This document shows, in pieces, positions 24,049 through 32,989 of a stretch of DNA of 64,000 nucleotides. The notes beneath the pieces were generated by a model. It saw only the letters and a list, made by a program, of their open reading frames with translations. It did no database searches and was not told where the DNA came from. A program made the position numbers and the translations under genes. Within the stretch, counting starts at the first letter, position 1; each line of letters starts with the position of its first letter. The DNA comes from Emticicia sp. CRIBPO (GTDB lineage Bacteria; Bacteroidota; Bacteroidia; Cytophagales; Spirosomataceae), in assembly GCF_009905725.1 (NCBI RefSeq), contig NZ_JAAAKV010000001.1:186001-250000 (forward strand), in the 5' to 3' direction.

Positions 24049-24632
24049 GGCGGTTATGATTGAATGATGGAGAGCGAATTTAAGAAGATAAAATGTCAGT
24101 TGCAGTGACGCAAAGAGCTAAACCATTGATTTTTAACATGATTTAACACACTGGCCTATATCTGCCGGGGTAGAGGACCTAAATCTATCCTGTCAATCCT
24201 GAAATCCTGTCAGATACATTATAGATTCGCCTCACTGCAAGTATGATTCGCCTCACTGCAAGTATGATTTGCCTCGTTGCAAGTATGATTCGTCTCGCTG
24301 CAAGTATGATTTGCCTCGTTGCAAGTATGATTCGTCTCACTGCAAGTATGATTTGCCTCGTTGCAAGTATGATTTGTCTCGTTGCAAGTATGATTCGTCT
24401 CGCTGCAAGTATGATTTGCCTCGCTGCAAGTATGATTTGCCTCGTTGCACGGAGGAACATACCGACACGAGCGGGTCTGTAAATGAAACTGTGTCAAATT
24501 ACCTGAGATATTTCTCAGATGGAAAGGGAGGAATGATCCTGAACCAAACGCCGTTTGAGAGAAATAAGCCCGGTGACTTTTTAGTGACACATAAAATTTT
24601 TATCTTCGTTTCATCAGCCTTAAACTCCTCTA
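24049..24632. other. Divergent intergenic region with 21-bp tandem array
   Basis: Between the permease gene (minus) and the cytochrome-like gene (plus) lie the array at 24224-24450 and a possible promoter box TATCTTCG at 24601-24608 (one mismatch to TAnnTTTG). An open minus-strand frame crosses the array but has no family resemblance, so I do not call it a gene. Confidence 0.7.
24224..24450. repeat. 21-bp tandem array, 10 full copies plus a partial
   Basis: The unit is GATT(C/T)G(C/T)CTC(A/G)(C/T)TGCAAGTAT. Full copies begin every 21 bases from 24224 to 24413 and a partial begins at 24434. All variation is at four positions and all changes are transitions. On the minus strand it encodes the heptapeptide N-H-T-C-(S/N)-E-(A/T). 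The words CCTCACT and AGTATG also occur in the 42-bp array at 320-637. Confidence 0.97.
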
Positions 24633-27590
24633 ATGAAAAGAAAACTACTCGCCTTTGCGGCCATTTTAGCCCTCACTGTATCCTGCAAAAAGGAATCTCC
24701 CCGTCAGTTAAGTCCTGAACTTCAGAAAGCCCTCTCGGATTTTGAATTGATGGATGGCTTCGAAATTGAGCTGTTTGCCGCCGAACCCCTGGTACTGGAC
24801 CCTGTGGCCATGGAGGTGGATGAAAACGGCGATATTTATGTGGTGGAAATGCCGGGCTATCCGCTGGATCTTTCCAATTCCGGTAAAATAAAACTATTAA
24901 AAGACACTGACAAAGATGGTTTTCCGGACAGCTCCATCGTTTTTGCGGAAGGGCTGAAACTACCCAACGGCATCCAGAAATGGAAGAAGGGTGTGATTGT
25001 CACAGATGCTCCCGATGTCCTGTATCTCGAAGACACCGACGGCGACGGCAAAGCCGATAAAAAGGAAGTCATGCTGACCGGATTTGCCCTTTCCAATCCG
25101 CAACATAACCTCAACACGCCGCGTTTTGAGGCCGACAACTGGATTTACCTGGGCCATGAAGAAAACGTCACCCCGTTTACCTTCACCAAAGAATTCGGCG
25201 ATGAAGGAACCGACATCACCTGGCCGCAACTCAAAGGCAAAAAAGCCCTCGGTAAAAATGCCGACAGCAAGATGGTGAGGTTTAAACCGGATACTTTTGA
25301 GGCAGAAGAACTGTCAGGTGCCACCCAGTTCGGGCATACCCGCGACGCCTGGGGCCACAGACTCTACACCAGCAATGCCAATCACCTTTTTCATGAAGTC
25401 ATAGGAGCCGAATACCTGAAAAATAACTCCAACCTGATCCTATCCGGTGTGGTAGAGTCGATTCCTGACCATGGAGACGCCTGCGAGGTGTTTCCTATCA
25501 CAGAAAACCCCAACCATCAGCTTCTGACTGATGTAGGCGTAGTGACCTCTTCCTGTGCCGTCACCTGGTACCTCGGCGGGGCTTTTGGCGACGAGTTCAA
25601 AAACGTGACTTTTGTGGGTGAACCCGTACACAATCTGGTGCACGCCGACGTGATTGAGGATGCCGGGGCTACTTTCAAGGCGAAGCGGTTATTGGAAAAG
25701 AAAGAATTTCTGGCGTCTAAAGATCCCTGGTTCAGACCTGTCAACTTTTACATTGGTCCGGATGGAGCCCTGTATGTGATTGACTATTACCGCCAGTTGA
25801 TCGAACACCCGGAATGGATGTCTGATGAAGTCAATAAATCAGGAGCTCTTTATAACGGCAAAGACAAAGGGAGAATCTACCGGATTACCAAAAAAGGAAC
25901 GGATGCAGCCAATTGGGCCAATCAGCTGGACCTGGGAAAACAATCCACTGAGGCCCTGGTAGGCTTACTTGACCACAGCAACATCTGGTACAGAAGAACA
26001 GCCCAGCGTTTACTTTTCCAGGGAAAAGATGCCTCGGCAGCAGGTCCCTTGAAAAAACTACTTGCCAACCCGAAACACGACGAATCAAAAATACATGCCC
26101 TCTGGCTGCTCAATGATCTGAAAGCCCTGGATAAAGCGACTCTTGAGCAGGCTTTGAAAGACCCTGTCGCTGGAGTAAAAGAAAATGCCCTCAAATTATA
26201 TGAGCAAAATCCGTATCCGGAACTCAGACCCCTGGTGCTGAAAATGGCGGAAGACAAAGACTCTAAACTGGCTTTCCAGGCGATCAATACCCTCGGAAGA
26301 CTGAATTTGCTGACCGACAGGAAAGTGCTCATCGAAAAAGCCATGGATGACAAATGGCTGGGTGTGGCCTTGCTGGCCGCCTCTGAAAATGAGGAGACCG
26401 CCCTTATTTCAGCGGGCATTGAGAAGAATAAACAACAAACCCCCTCTGCGTTTTTCTCTTTCCTGGCTGCCGGCATTGCTAATTCCGGAAACGCAGCAGA
26501 AGTAAACAAGCTATTTGAAATACTGAAAACCAATACGCAGCACCCTTCCGTTAATCTTGACCTGGCCAAAGGCCTGCTTAAATTCTGGACATACCAGGCA
26601 CCCCGATATAATATCTCGGATGTCGCCAGGGAATACCTGTATCAGAACGCCACTACCCTTGACAATGAATACGGAACCGTTTCTGCCGGACTTTTAAGCT
26701 ACACCGGGCTTCCGCTTTCTTCAAAAAATAAACTCGCGGAAGTAGCTGCAAAAGCTTTTGATCCAAAGGTCAGTCCTGCTATCAGAGCCAATGCACTAAG
26801 CATCCTGCAGGCCGCCCGTTATCCGGTTCAAGATGAACAGTTATTAGCTATCCTTGACCAGAAACCTGCAGATCAGCTGGCTTCCCGTGTGGCTACGATT
26901 CTCATTAAAAAAGGCAGTACTTCCGACGTATTTGACCAATGGAACAAGCTTCCTGTTAAATCTAAAAACGGGATCATCGACCTGCTCAGCAATGAAAACA
27001 CCTCCGCCATCCAGTTGCTGACGGCCATTGAAAACAAAAAGATCAATAAAACAGACATAGAATGGCCGAAGACCGTCAACCTCATGAATTATTACGACGA
27101 AGCAGTAAGGGCCAAAGCCCGCAAGGTGTTTTCTATCAACGAAGACCGGAAAGCCGTTTTGCAGCAATACCTCACCGCAACGGAACAAAAAGGAGATGCT
27201 GCCAACGGTGCCGAAGTCTTTGAGAAAAACTGCACGGTTTGTCATCAGAAAGCCAAAAAAGGCACCGACTTCGGCCCTGACCTCTCTTCGCTGAAAAACA
27301 GGAATACCCATTCTATCCTGACGGAGATCATCAACCCGAATAACTCGATCGCAGATAAATTTGACTACTGGCAGGTAACCCTTAAAAACAAAGAAGTGTT
27401 ATTTGGCATTGTCATCAATGAAAACAACGAATCCCTGACCATCAACCAGATGGGTGGCAACAAACTGTCATTAAAGAAAAGTGAAATCGCCACAAAAGAA
27501 AAAATGACATACTCTGCCATGCCTAACGGCCTCGAAAACAGCATTACAGTGAAAGAAATGGCTGATTTGATTGCTTTTATTAAGGAGTGA
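24633..27590 (+). CDS. Secreted PVC-type dehydrogenase-like protein with C-terminal heme c domain
   Basis: A 985-residue lipoprotein (signal with T-V-S-C, Cys about 17). Residues about 40-430 form an NHL/soluble-glucose-dehydrogenase-like beta-propeller (P-V-A-M-E-V-D-E-N-G-D-I-Y-V-V-E and F-Y-I-G-P-D-G-A-L-Y-V-I-D-Y-Y), as in TIGR02604. Residues about 440-840 are HEAT-like helical repeats. The C-terminus has a heme-binding C-T-V-C-H (867-871) and a TIGR02603-type region ending L-I-A-F-I-K. The D-T-D-G-D-G-K-A-D segment may bind calcium. Such proteins are thought to oxidise carbohydrates and pass electrons to cytochromes; the substrate is unknown. It is monocistronic. Confidence 0.9.
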   Translation: MKRKLLAFAAILALTVSCKKESPRQLSPELQKALSDFELMDGFEIELFAAEPLVLDPVAMEVDENGDIYVVEMPGYPLDLSNSGKIKLLKDTDKDGFPDSSIVFAEGLKLPNGIQKWKKGVIVTDAPDVLYLEDTDGDGKADKKEVMLTGFALSNPQHNLNTPRFEADNWIYLGHEENVTPFTFTKEFGDEGTDITWPQLKGKKALGKNADSKMVRFKPDTFEAEELSGATQFGHTRDAWGHRLYTSNANHLFHEVIGAEYLKNNSNLILSGVVESIPDHGDACEVFPITENPNHQLLTDVGVVTSSCAVTWYLGGAFGDEFKNVTFVGEPVHNLVHADVIEDAGATFKAKRLLEKKEFLASKDPWFRPVNFYIGPDGALYVIDYYRQLIEHPEWMSDEVNKSGALYNGKDKGRIYRITKKGTDAANWANQLDLGKQSTEALVGLLDHSNIWYRRTAQRLLFQGKDASAAGPLKKLLANPKHDESKIHALWLLNDLKALDKATLEQALKDPVAGVKENALKLYEQNPYPELRPLVLKMAEDKDSKLAFQAINTLGRLNLLTDRKVLIEKAMDDKWLGVALLAASENEETALISAGIEKNKQQTPSAFFSFLAAGIANSGNAAEVNKLFEILKTNTQHPSVNLDLAKGLLKFWTYQAPRYNISDVAREYLYQNATTLDNEYGTVSAGLLSYTGLPLSSKNKLAEVAAKAFDPKVSPAIRANALSILQAARYPVQDEQLLAILDQKPADQLASRVATILIKKGSTSDVFDQWNKLPVKSKNGIIDLLSNENTSAIQLLTAIENKKINKTDIEWPKTVNLMNYYDEAVRAKARKVFSINEDRKAVLQQYLTATEQKGDAANGAEVFEKNCTVCHQKAKKGTDFGPDLSSLKNRNTHSILTEIINPNNSIADKFDYWQVTLKNKEVLFGIVINENNESLTINQMGGNKLSLKKSEIATKEKMTYSAMPNGLENSITVKEMADLIAFIKE

Positions 27591-27599
27591 TGGGGTGAT

Positions 27600-27782
27600 G
27601 GAAAAAGGTAGAAAGGAAAAAGCATACACGGGCCGGCAATTTTGTCGGACGAGGAAAACGCCAGCCCGGTGTGGCGATTTCGGAGGACACAAAAAAAATG
27701 AGTGAATGGCAGACGAGAAGACTATTCTTATTCCGTCAGTCAGCCATTCACTCATTCAATCATTCAATCATTGAACACTGAT
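27600..27782. repeat. Intergenic repeat fragments after the cytochrome-like gene
   Basis: The stretch holds degenerate pieces of the GGCCGGCA..GTCGGAC family and, at 27744-27780, ATTCACTCATTCAATCATTC-type microrepeats like those at 21480-21660 and 49131-49214. No gene is seen. Confidence 0.5.
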
Positions 27783-27789
27783 AATTGAA

Positions 27790-28377
27790 TCAGAAAAGAC
27801 CTTTGACCATTTCAGTAATACCACCCAGCTGACTCTTAAGCACCGGTTCTGCGGCTTTGCCAGTGATACCGCCTTTTTCCAGCTTACCTACGCTGCCAAG
27901 AGCGGTAGTTACCAACGAACCAAGTTTTTGTCCTTCTCCGCCGCTCAGCACCGACATACCGGTCTGTATCAATCCCAGGTTACTTTTCAGTGAAGCGGCT
28001 TGTCCGATCAGGCTTGATCCGCTGCCCAGCAGGTTACTTATCTTATTGGCTCCCAGCAACATTTTTACTGTATTGATGATCTTCTCCAGGGCACCCTTCT
28101 GAGCCAGACCTTTCTGTGCCAGGGGAATCAGCTTTTTCAACAAGCCTGCCTGATTCAACAACTTCCCGCCAAATGCACTTTTTGTGCTTTTAGCCTCTTC
28201 TTCGATACCCGATGCCGCAGAAGTCAAAACTTTTGACAGGTTTTCTTTGTCTCCTTTGGCCTGTAAACTGGTGGCACTGTCCAGCAATTTGATCAGGTCT
28301 CCCTGTGCGAACGAAGATTGAACGGCAAACAAACCCAGAACCAAAAGTCCTGATCTCAACAATTTGAACATTTTCAT
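27790..28377 (-). CDS. Secreted helical protein of unknown function
   Basis: I do not recognise this 195-residue product. It has a Sec signal peptide (about 1-24, ending S-S-F-A-Q). The mature part is rich in Leu, Gly, Ser and Lys with amphipathic helices (K-L-L-D-S-A-T-S-L-Q, L-L-K-K-L-I-P-L-A-Q-K-G) and no Cys. It is convergent with the cytochrome-like gene and has about 250 bases of upstream sequence without other genes. It is probably periplasmic or outer-membrane associated. Confidence 0.75.
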   Translation of the reverse strand: MKMFKLLRSGLLVLGLFAVQSSFAQGDLIKLLDSATSLQAKGDKENLSKVLTSAASGIEEEAKSTKSAFGGKLLNQAGLLKKLIPLAQKGLAQKGALEKIINTVKMLLGANKISNLLGSGSSLIGQAASLKSNLGLIQTGMSVLSGGEGQKLGSLVTTALGSVGKLEKGGITGKAAEPVLKSQLGGITEMVKGLF

Positions 28378-28624
28378 TTTAGTTTTTATTTATGTGAAAC
28401 GTATGAACGAGGGGTCAAAATTAGCAAATATTTTTTCCATAAAATGCATGATTATCTCAATATGTTTTTGTATTATTACCTTGTTTTGCGTTTAAGTCAT
28501 GCGTCGCGTACACAATTAACTAATTATAAAACACTTATACCGGACCTGTATCCACTTAATAACAAAACAAAAATCCCGAAAAGTACAGATTTTATTATAA
28601 TTCATTTAAATCACGCAATCCCTT

Positions 28625-29122
28625 ATGAAAAGAACACTGATTAAAATTGCATGGGGAATTTTATCCTTTTCCCTGATTCTGCAAGGGTCAAAAGACCTGT
28701 CGTATCACTTGAAAACAAGACAGGCTAACCTGGCTTGTCTTACCGGGCTGCCTCCGCAAGCGTTTCCTGACAAAATCAAAGTAAGAGACTTAAGTATGAA
28801 TGTCGGAGATGATCCTTTCCTTATTGAAAAGATGACTTTCTATCCCGTTTTTTCAGAAGACGACAAAAAACGCATAAGGATGATGATGTCGATCCAGGAA
28901 ATCGCTGCACCTTGTCTCATGGCCTTCAACGAAAACATTTCACAGAAACCGGGCGGTGCCGACTGGATCATAGATGAGGACAGCCTTCTCGTGACTGAAA
29001 AAAGCAATGATCTTGCTGTCTTCAAAGCCTTCCTGGTTCTCAGTTTCGGTGTTTTATCCGGAGGGATATTACTGATCAGCTTTATAAGACATCCCAGGGT
29101 AAAAGTTGTGGAAGTTCCTTAA
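28625..29122 (+). CDS. Predicted membrane protein of unknown function
   Basis: I do not recognise this 165-residue product. It has an N-terminal membrane helix (I-A-W-G-I-L-S-F-S-L-I-L), a loop of about 110 residues containing three Cys and a C-terminal helix (F-L-V-L-S-F-G-V-L-S-G-G-I-L-L-I), then a basic tail (R-H-P-R-V-K). The two-helix topology would put the loop in the periplasm. It is convergent with the molybdenum hydroxylase gene. Confidence 0.65.
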   Translation: MKRTLIKIAWGILSFSLILQGSKDLSYHLKTRQANLACLTGLPPQAFPDKIKVRDLSMNVGDDPFLIEKMTFYPVFSEDDKKRIRMMMSIQEIAAPCLMAFNENISQKPGGADWIIDEDSLLVTEKSNDLAVFKAFLVLSFGVLSGGILLISFIRHPRVKVVEVP

Positions 29123-29173
29123 GGATGACCATGGCAGAGGGTAGTTTCAGATGGAACATTTTGTGAGGCAGCA

Positions 29174-31324
29174 TTAAACCTCATCCATACTGAACGGCAG
29201 CTTTCTTATCCGCTTACCCGTCAAATCAAAAATGGCATTAGTCAGGGCCGGGGCAAAAGGTGGCAGACCCGGCTCTCCTACCCCACCTGCATCTGCATGG
29301 TTTTCCATGATGTGTACTTCTACTTCCGGGATATCTGTTATTCTCGGTATGAGGTACTGATGAAAGTTTTGTTGTTCCGTTATGCCATCAGTGAAGGTTA
29401 TTTCATGAAGAGTTGCAGCCCCCAGGGCCATCACCACTGACCCTTCTATCTGGGCCCTGATGGTATCGGGATTGACATACCACCCGCAATCCATCACCAC
29501 CCAGACTTTATCTATCTTTACGCCCCCGCTTTCTTTTTTTGACACTTTGACCACATGTGCTGCCGTGCTGCCGAAACATTCTGTCATAGCCACCCCAAAA
29601 CCCTCATTCTTCCTCCGCTTCTTCCAGTCGGAAACTTCTGCGATTTTATCGATCTGCAGATGAAGCCGCTTGTCTTTCAAATGTTGTTTTCTGAATTCCA
29701 GCGGATCTTTCCCGGCTTTGGCGGCCATTTCATCTATAAAACTCTCAAATGCAAACCCATTCGTAGAAGCATATACCGATCGCCACCACATCGTTGGTAG
29801 GGGTGTTTCAAAGGGCACGTCTGCAAAACTGATGTTTTTAACCGAGTCAAAATAAGGTTTCAGAAAGCCTTCGGAAGTGCTGCGGTTGGCCACATCTTTA
29901 CTGCCGCCTCTCCAGTGGTCATTGTTCTGTCCGGCCATCCTGATTTTCATCGCCCTGATTTCGCCGTTTTCTACCACGCCTTCGCAACGGTAAGAAATAC
30001 CCGGCCGGTAAGGTCCCTGGGTCATGTCATCTTCACGGGTCCAGACCACCTGTACGGGTACACCCATTTCTTTCGAAATAACAGCTGCCTCATGCGGATA
30101 ATCCATGAAAGCTTTCCGGCCGAAGCCACCACCCAGGAAAGTCATGTTAACGATGATCTTCTCTCTTGGTATTCCCATCTCTCTGGTGATATAATCCTGC
30201 ACCCATTCCGGAGCCTGTATCGGCCCCCAGATTTCCAGCTTATCCGGCTGGTAATGGGCAATACAGTTCAGCGGCTCCATACAGCTGTGCGACTGATAGG
30301 GTGTTTGATACATCACATCTATCTTCTTTCCGGCTCCGGCAATCACCGCACTCGGATCGCCGGATTGACGGAACAACAAACCCTCTTCCTTAGCCAGTGC
30401 TTCCTGCTGCCGCTGATAAATCTCCTTTGAGCTTATATGCTCAAACCCGCCGTCGTCCCACTCTACTTTCAGGGCTTTTTTCCCCTGGAAAGCCGCCCAG
30501 GTAGAAGTAGCCACCACCGCCACGCCCTCCCGGTAGGTGCTGTACACTCCCATTTTTACCCTGAAGACCTTTTTCACGCCAGGCACTTTCAGTGCAGCTG
30601 AGTCATCATAACTTTTCACTTTACCACGCAAACGCGGGTTCCGCTCCACAGCCGCAAAGAGCATTCCGGGAATTCTCTTATCCAGGCCGAATATGGCCTC
30701 GCCGTTCACCTTCGCGGGAACATCAAGGCGGGGTAATGGCTTGCGGATCAGCTTGTATTCGGATACTTCCTTCAGTTTAACATGTTGAGGAGGCGTAATT
30801 TTAGCAGCCTCTTCTATCAGTACTCCATAGTTCGCCTTTTTACCTGATGAGCCGTGAATCACATGACCGGATTCTGCATAACATTCTGTTTTAGGCACTT
30901 TCAAAAATTCTGCCCCTGCCTCTATCAGCATTTCACGGGCAGTGGCTCCCAGCGTGAGCAGGTTTTTGTAAGATCCTCTGACGGTTGAACTCCCTCCTGT
31001 CACCTGGCTACCGTATTTCTTATTATCCCCACGGGCAAACACCACATTAACCTCATCCAGACTCACCTCCAGTTCCTCTGCAATGATTTGGGGAATGGCC
31101 TGATAAACACCTTGTCCCATTTCCGCCCGGTGGCAGACCAGTGTCACTTTTCCTGCAGTACTGATATACATCCAGGCATTGAGCCCGATACCCAGACTCT
31201 CCGCCTCAATGGTACTGATAACAGCCGCCGCATCCGCACGATTATAAACCCCAAGCGAAAAAGCTGAAGTCGTAAGCCCTGATATTTTGAGGAAATTTCT
31301 TCTGGATAAATGACTGCTTTTCAT
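29174..31324 (-). CDS. Xanthine dehydrogenase family molybdopterin-binding subunit (IorB-like), Tat-exported
   Basis: The 716-residue product has a twin-arginine signal (S-R-R-N-F-L-K near residue 7) and the domains of isoquinoline 1-oxidoreductase beta-type subunits. Molybdopterin-binding motifs include G-G-G-F-G-R-K-A-F-M-D-Y and the active-site loop G-V-G-E-P-G-L-P-P (Glu near the C-terminus). These enzymes hydroxylate heterocycles or aldehydes using Mo-MCD and electrons via a [2Fe-2S] IorA subunit and often a cytochrome c. No IorA gene or cytochrome subunit is adjacent: Fic is upstream and a convergent gene is downstream. I chose the ATG at 31324 (M-K-S-S-H-L). The MocA-like gene at 63438 could supply the cytosine dinucleotide cofactor. 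Confidence 0.9.
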   Translation of the reverse strand: MKSSHLSRRNFLKISGLTTSAFSLGVYNRADAAAVISTIEAESLGIGLNAWMYISTAGKVTLVCHRAEMGQGVYQAIPQIIAEELEVSLDEVNVVFARGDNKKYGSQVTGGSSTVRGSYKNLLTLGATAREMLIEAGAEFLKVPKTECYAESGHVIHGSSGKKANYGVLIEEAAKITPPQHVKLKEVSEYKLIRKPLPRLDVPAKVNGEAIFGLDKRIPGMLFAAVERNPRLRGKVKSYDDSAALKVPGVKKVFRVKMGVYSTYREGVAVVATSTWAAFQGKKALKVEWDDGGFEHISSKEIYQRQQEALAKEEGLLFRQSGDPSAVIAGAGKKIDVMYQTPYQSHSCMEPLNCIAHYQPDKLEIWGPIQAPEWVQDYITREMGIPREKIIVNMTFLGGGFGRKAFMDYPHEAAVISKEMGVPVQVVWTREDDMTQGPYRPGISYRCEGVVENGEIRAMKIRMAGQNNDHWRGGSKDVANRSTSEGFLKPYFDSVKNISFADVPFETPLPTMWWRSVYASTNGFAFESFIDEMAAKAGKDPLEFRKQHLKDKRLHLQIDKIAEVSDWKKRRKNEGFGVAMTECFGSTAAHVVKVSKKESGGVKIDKVWVVMDCGWYVNPDTIRAQIEGSVVMALGAATLHEITFTDGITEQQNFHQYLIPRITDIPEVEVHIMENHADAGGVGEPGLPPFAPALTNAIFDLTGKRIRKLPFSMDEV

Positions 31325-31469
31325 GTGTTGCACTGAACAGGTTATTCAAACATACTATTCTAATGTAAAAGTATCCGAATTGAATGTCTTTTCCATTACG
31401 ATTTTCAAACAGGAGTCTATGTTTTTTTAAATAGTGAGACAATGAAAAATATGTTTAAGGAAACACGTC

Positions 31470-32807
31470 TTACTTATTTATATGTTTTTTTATCTTACTG
31501 TCAAAGTTTTCGGATTTAAAAAACAACATTTTTTTGCCTCTTGTTTTTAAATCGAGGTATCCCATTTTCTCAAGATTTAACAAGTCTGTTCTCGCAGTCT
31601 GATAAACCACATTAAACTCTTCCTGAACCTCCGAAATGGTAATGATTCTCTCATCATTATTAAAGATATTCCGCAATATCTCTATTTGTCTTTCATTGAT
31701 ATTTTCATTCTTTATCACATCAAACAGCCGGCTCTTTTCATTTATTTTTTTGCTAATATAGGTCTTAAGACTGCTTAAAGCCTGTTCCATTGATTTTAAG
31801 TTGTAATCAATAAAATAGGTCAGATCATTTTCGTCGTATTCAGTATGTAAATATGCCTTGGCATACTGCGTCGGCGATTTCAGTATAATCCTCGAGATGG
31901 AAAGGTATTCAATCAGCCAATATCCTTTCGAAATCAGGTACCAGTAAAAAACCGCTCTGGCTGTCCTGCCATTACCATCAAAGAACGGATGGATGTACCC
32001 GATTAGAAAATGCAGGATAATTCCCCTGACAATAGGATGGATGAAGGTTTTATCATTCCGGGCATTTGCAAATACACAGACCGCCTGCATCAATTCCTCC
32101 AGTTCTTTGTACGTTGGCGGACAGTAGAATATCTCCCCCGAAATGGCATCTACTACATTCACCAGGTCATTATCTCTGAATTTACCCTCATATTGTTCTT
32201 TATCCAAGGCATCCTTTGATATAATTGAGTGAATCTCAAGAACCAATTCCACAGATAGCGGCTTGTCCTTCAGTTCGAGTATTCTCTGCATTGTAAGGTA
32301 GTTATTCAAGATCATCTGTTCGGAATGATTCCTTGGCTTTCTGTTTGTTCTGAGCATTTCTTTCGCATCTTCCCGGGTCATGACGGCCCCTTCCAACTGA
32401 CTTGAAGCAATTGCCTCTTCCATGATCGAACTGATCAGGTATCTTTTCTTATCTTCTTTTGGAATTAACGCTGAGCCTTCCAGCACGCCTCCCATGTTGA
32501 GATCAAACTCATGCAATTGTCTGTTGATACCCGATGTCTGGTTATATTTAAACACAAATCCATTGATTTCACTGATTTTCAGAAAGTTGATTGATCTGCC
32601 TCTTCCCAGCTTTACAAATTTCCAAAGCAACTCAGGTGAAACTCCAAGATCTTTCACTTTGTATTTAAACTTGTCCCAATAGAGGTACTCTTCTTCAATC
32701 TCACTTAATTTCCTTTGTAATTCTGTACTTGTAAAGACAAGATTCAAATCGCTGATATCTTTATCAGGATCAATGATGCTGTTCGGAGGTAATTCCGGCT
32801 TTTTCAT
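31470..32807 (-). CDS. Fic family protein with C-terminal winged-helix domain
   Basis: The 445-residue protein has an N-terminal Fic_N-like region with the inhibitory motif S-S-Q-L-E-G (about residues 135-140, pattern S/T-x3-E-G/N), so it is a class II Fic. The catalytic core H-P-F-F-D-G-N-G-R-T-A-R lies near residue 275, with all key residues present. Residues about 370-435 form a winged helix (I-T-I-S-E-V-Q-E-E-F-N-V-V-Y-Q-T-A-R). Fic enzymes usually AMPylate target proteins. The winged helix suggests DNA binding and autoregulation, in line with the repeat array directly upstream at 32817-32907. No separate antitoxin gene is seen, as expected for class II. Confidence 0.93.
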   Translation of the reverse strand: MKKPELPPNSIIDPDKDISDLNLVFTSTELQRKLSEIEEEYLYWDKFKYKVKDLGVSPELLWKFVKLGRGRSINFLKISEINGFVFKYNQTSGINRQLHEFDLNMGGVLEGSALIPKEDKKRYLISSIMEEAIASSQLEGAVMTREDAKEMLRTNRKPRNHSEQMILNNYLTMQRILELKDKPLSVELVLEIHSIISKDALDKEQYEGKFRDNDLVNVVDAISGEIFYCPPTYKELEELMQAVCVFANARNDKTFIHPIVRGIILHFLIGYIHPFFDGNGRTARAVFYWYLISKGYWLIEYLSISRIILKSPTQYAKAYLHTEYDENDLTYFIDYNLKSMEQALSSLKTYISKKINEKSRLFDVIKNENINERQIEILRNIFNNDERIITISEVQEEFNVVYQTARTDLLNLEKMGYLDLKTRGKKMLFFKSENFDSKIKKHINK

Positions 32808-32816
32808 ACTACTAAT

Positions 32817-32907
32817 AATTACTAATTGTTATGTAAAATTAGTAATTATTCAATTACATCATAATTTTATTACTAATTCTTTAACAGAATTAGTAGTTTT
32901 TAGTAAT
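32817..32907. promoter_or_regulatory. Duplicated inverted-repeat operator-like region upstream of fic
   Basis: The core TTACTAAT or its complement occurs at 32819-32826, 32838-32845, 32870-32877, 32889-32896 (last base differs) and 32900-32907. The first pair forms a perfect 11-bp inverted repeat (AATTACTAATT / AATTAGTAATT) and the second pair a perfect 9-bp inverted repeat. Both pairs have the same 19-base spacing and lie 51 bases apart. The array lies between the fic start and the divergent crp start, so it could regulate either. Confidence 0.75.
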
Positions 32908-32989
32908 CACTAAACAACGATCCGGTCAATAGTTTTTAATGAAAGTAAATATTTATAATTACCTTTAATCAAACGATAGAAAACCCCTC

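Noticed and set aside
24224-24450. CRISPR array
   Set aside because: The units follow each other without spacers and no cas genes are nearby.
24219-24590. 123-residue minus-strand frame across the 21-bp array
   Set aside because: The repeat dominates it, the N-terminal part has no resemblance to a known family and the stop falls at the array edge.
28444-28644. 66-residue plus-strand open frame before the gene at 28625
   Set aside because: No family resemblance; it lies in AT-rich sequence and overlaps the start of the membrane protein gene.
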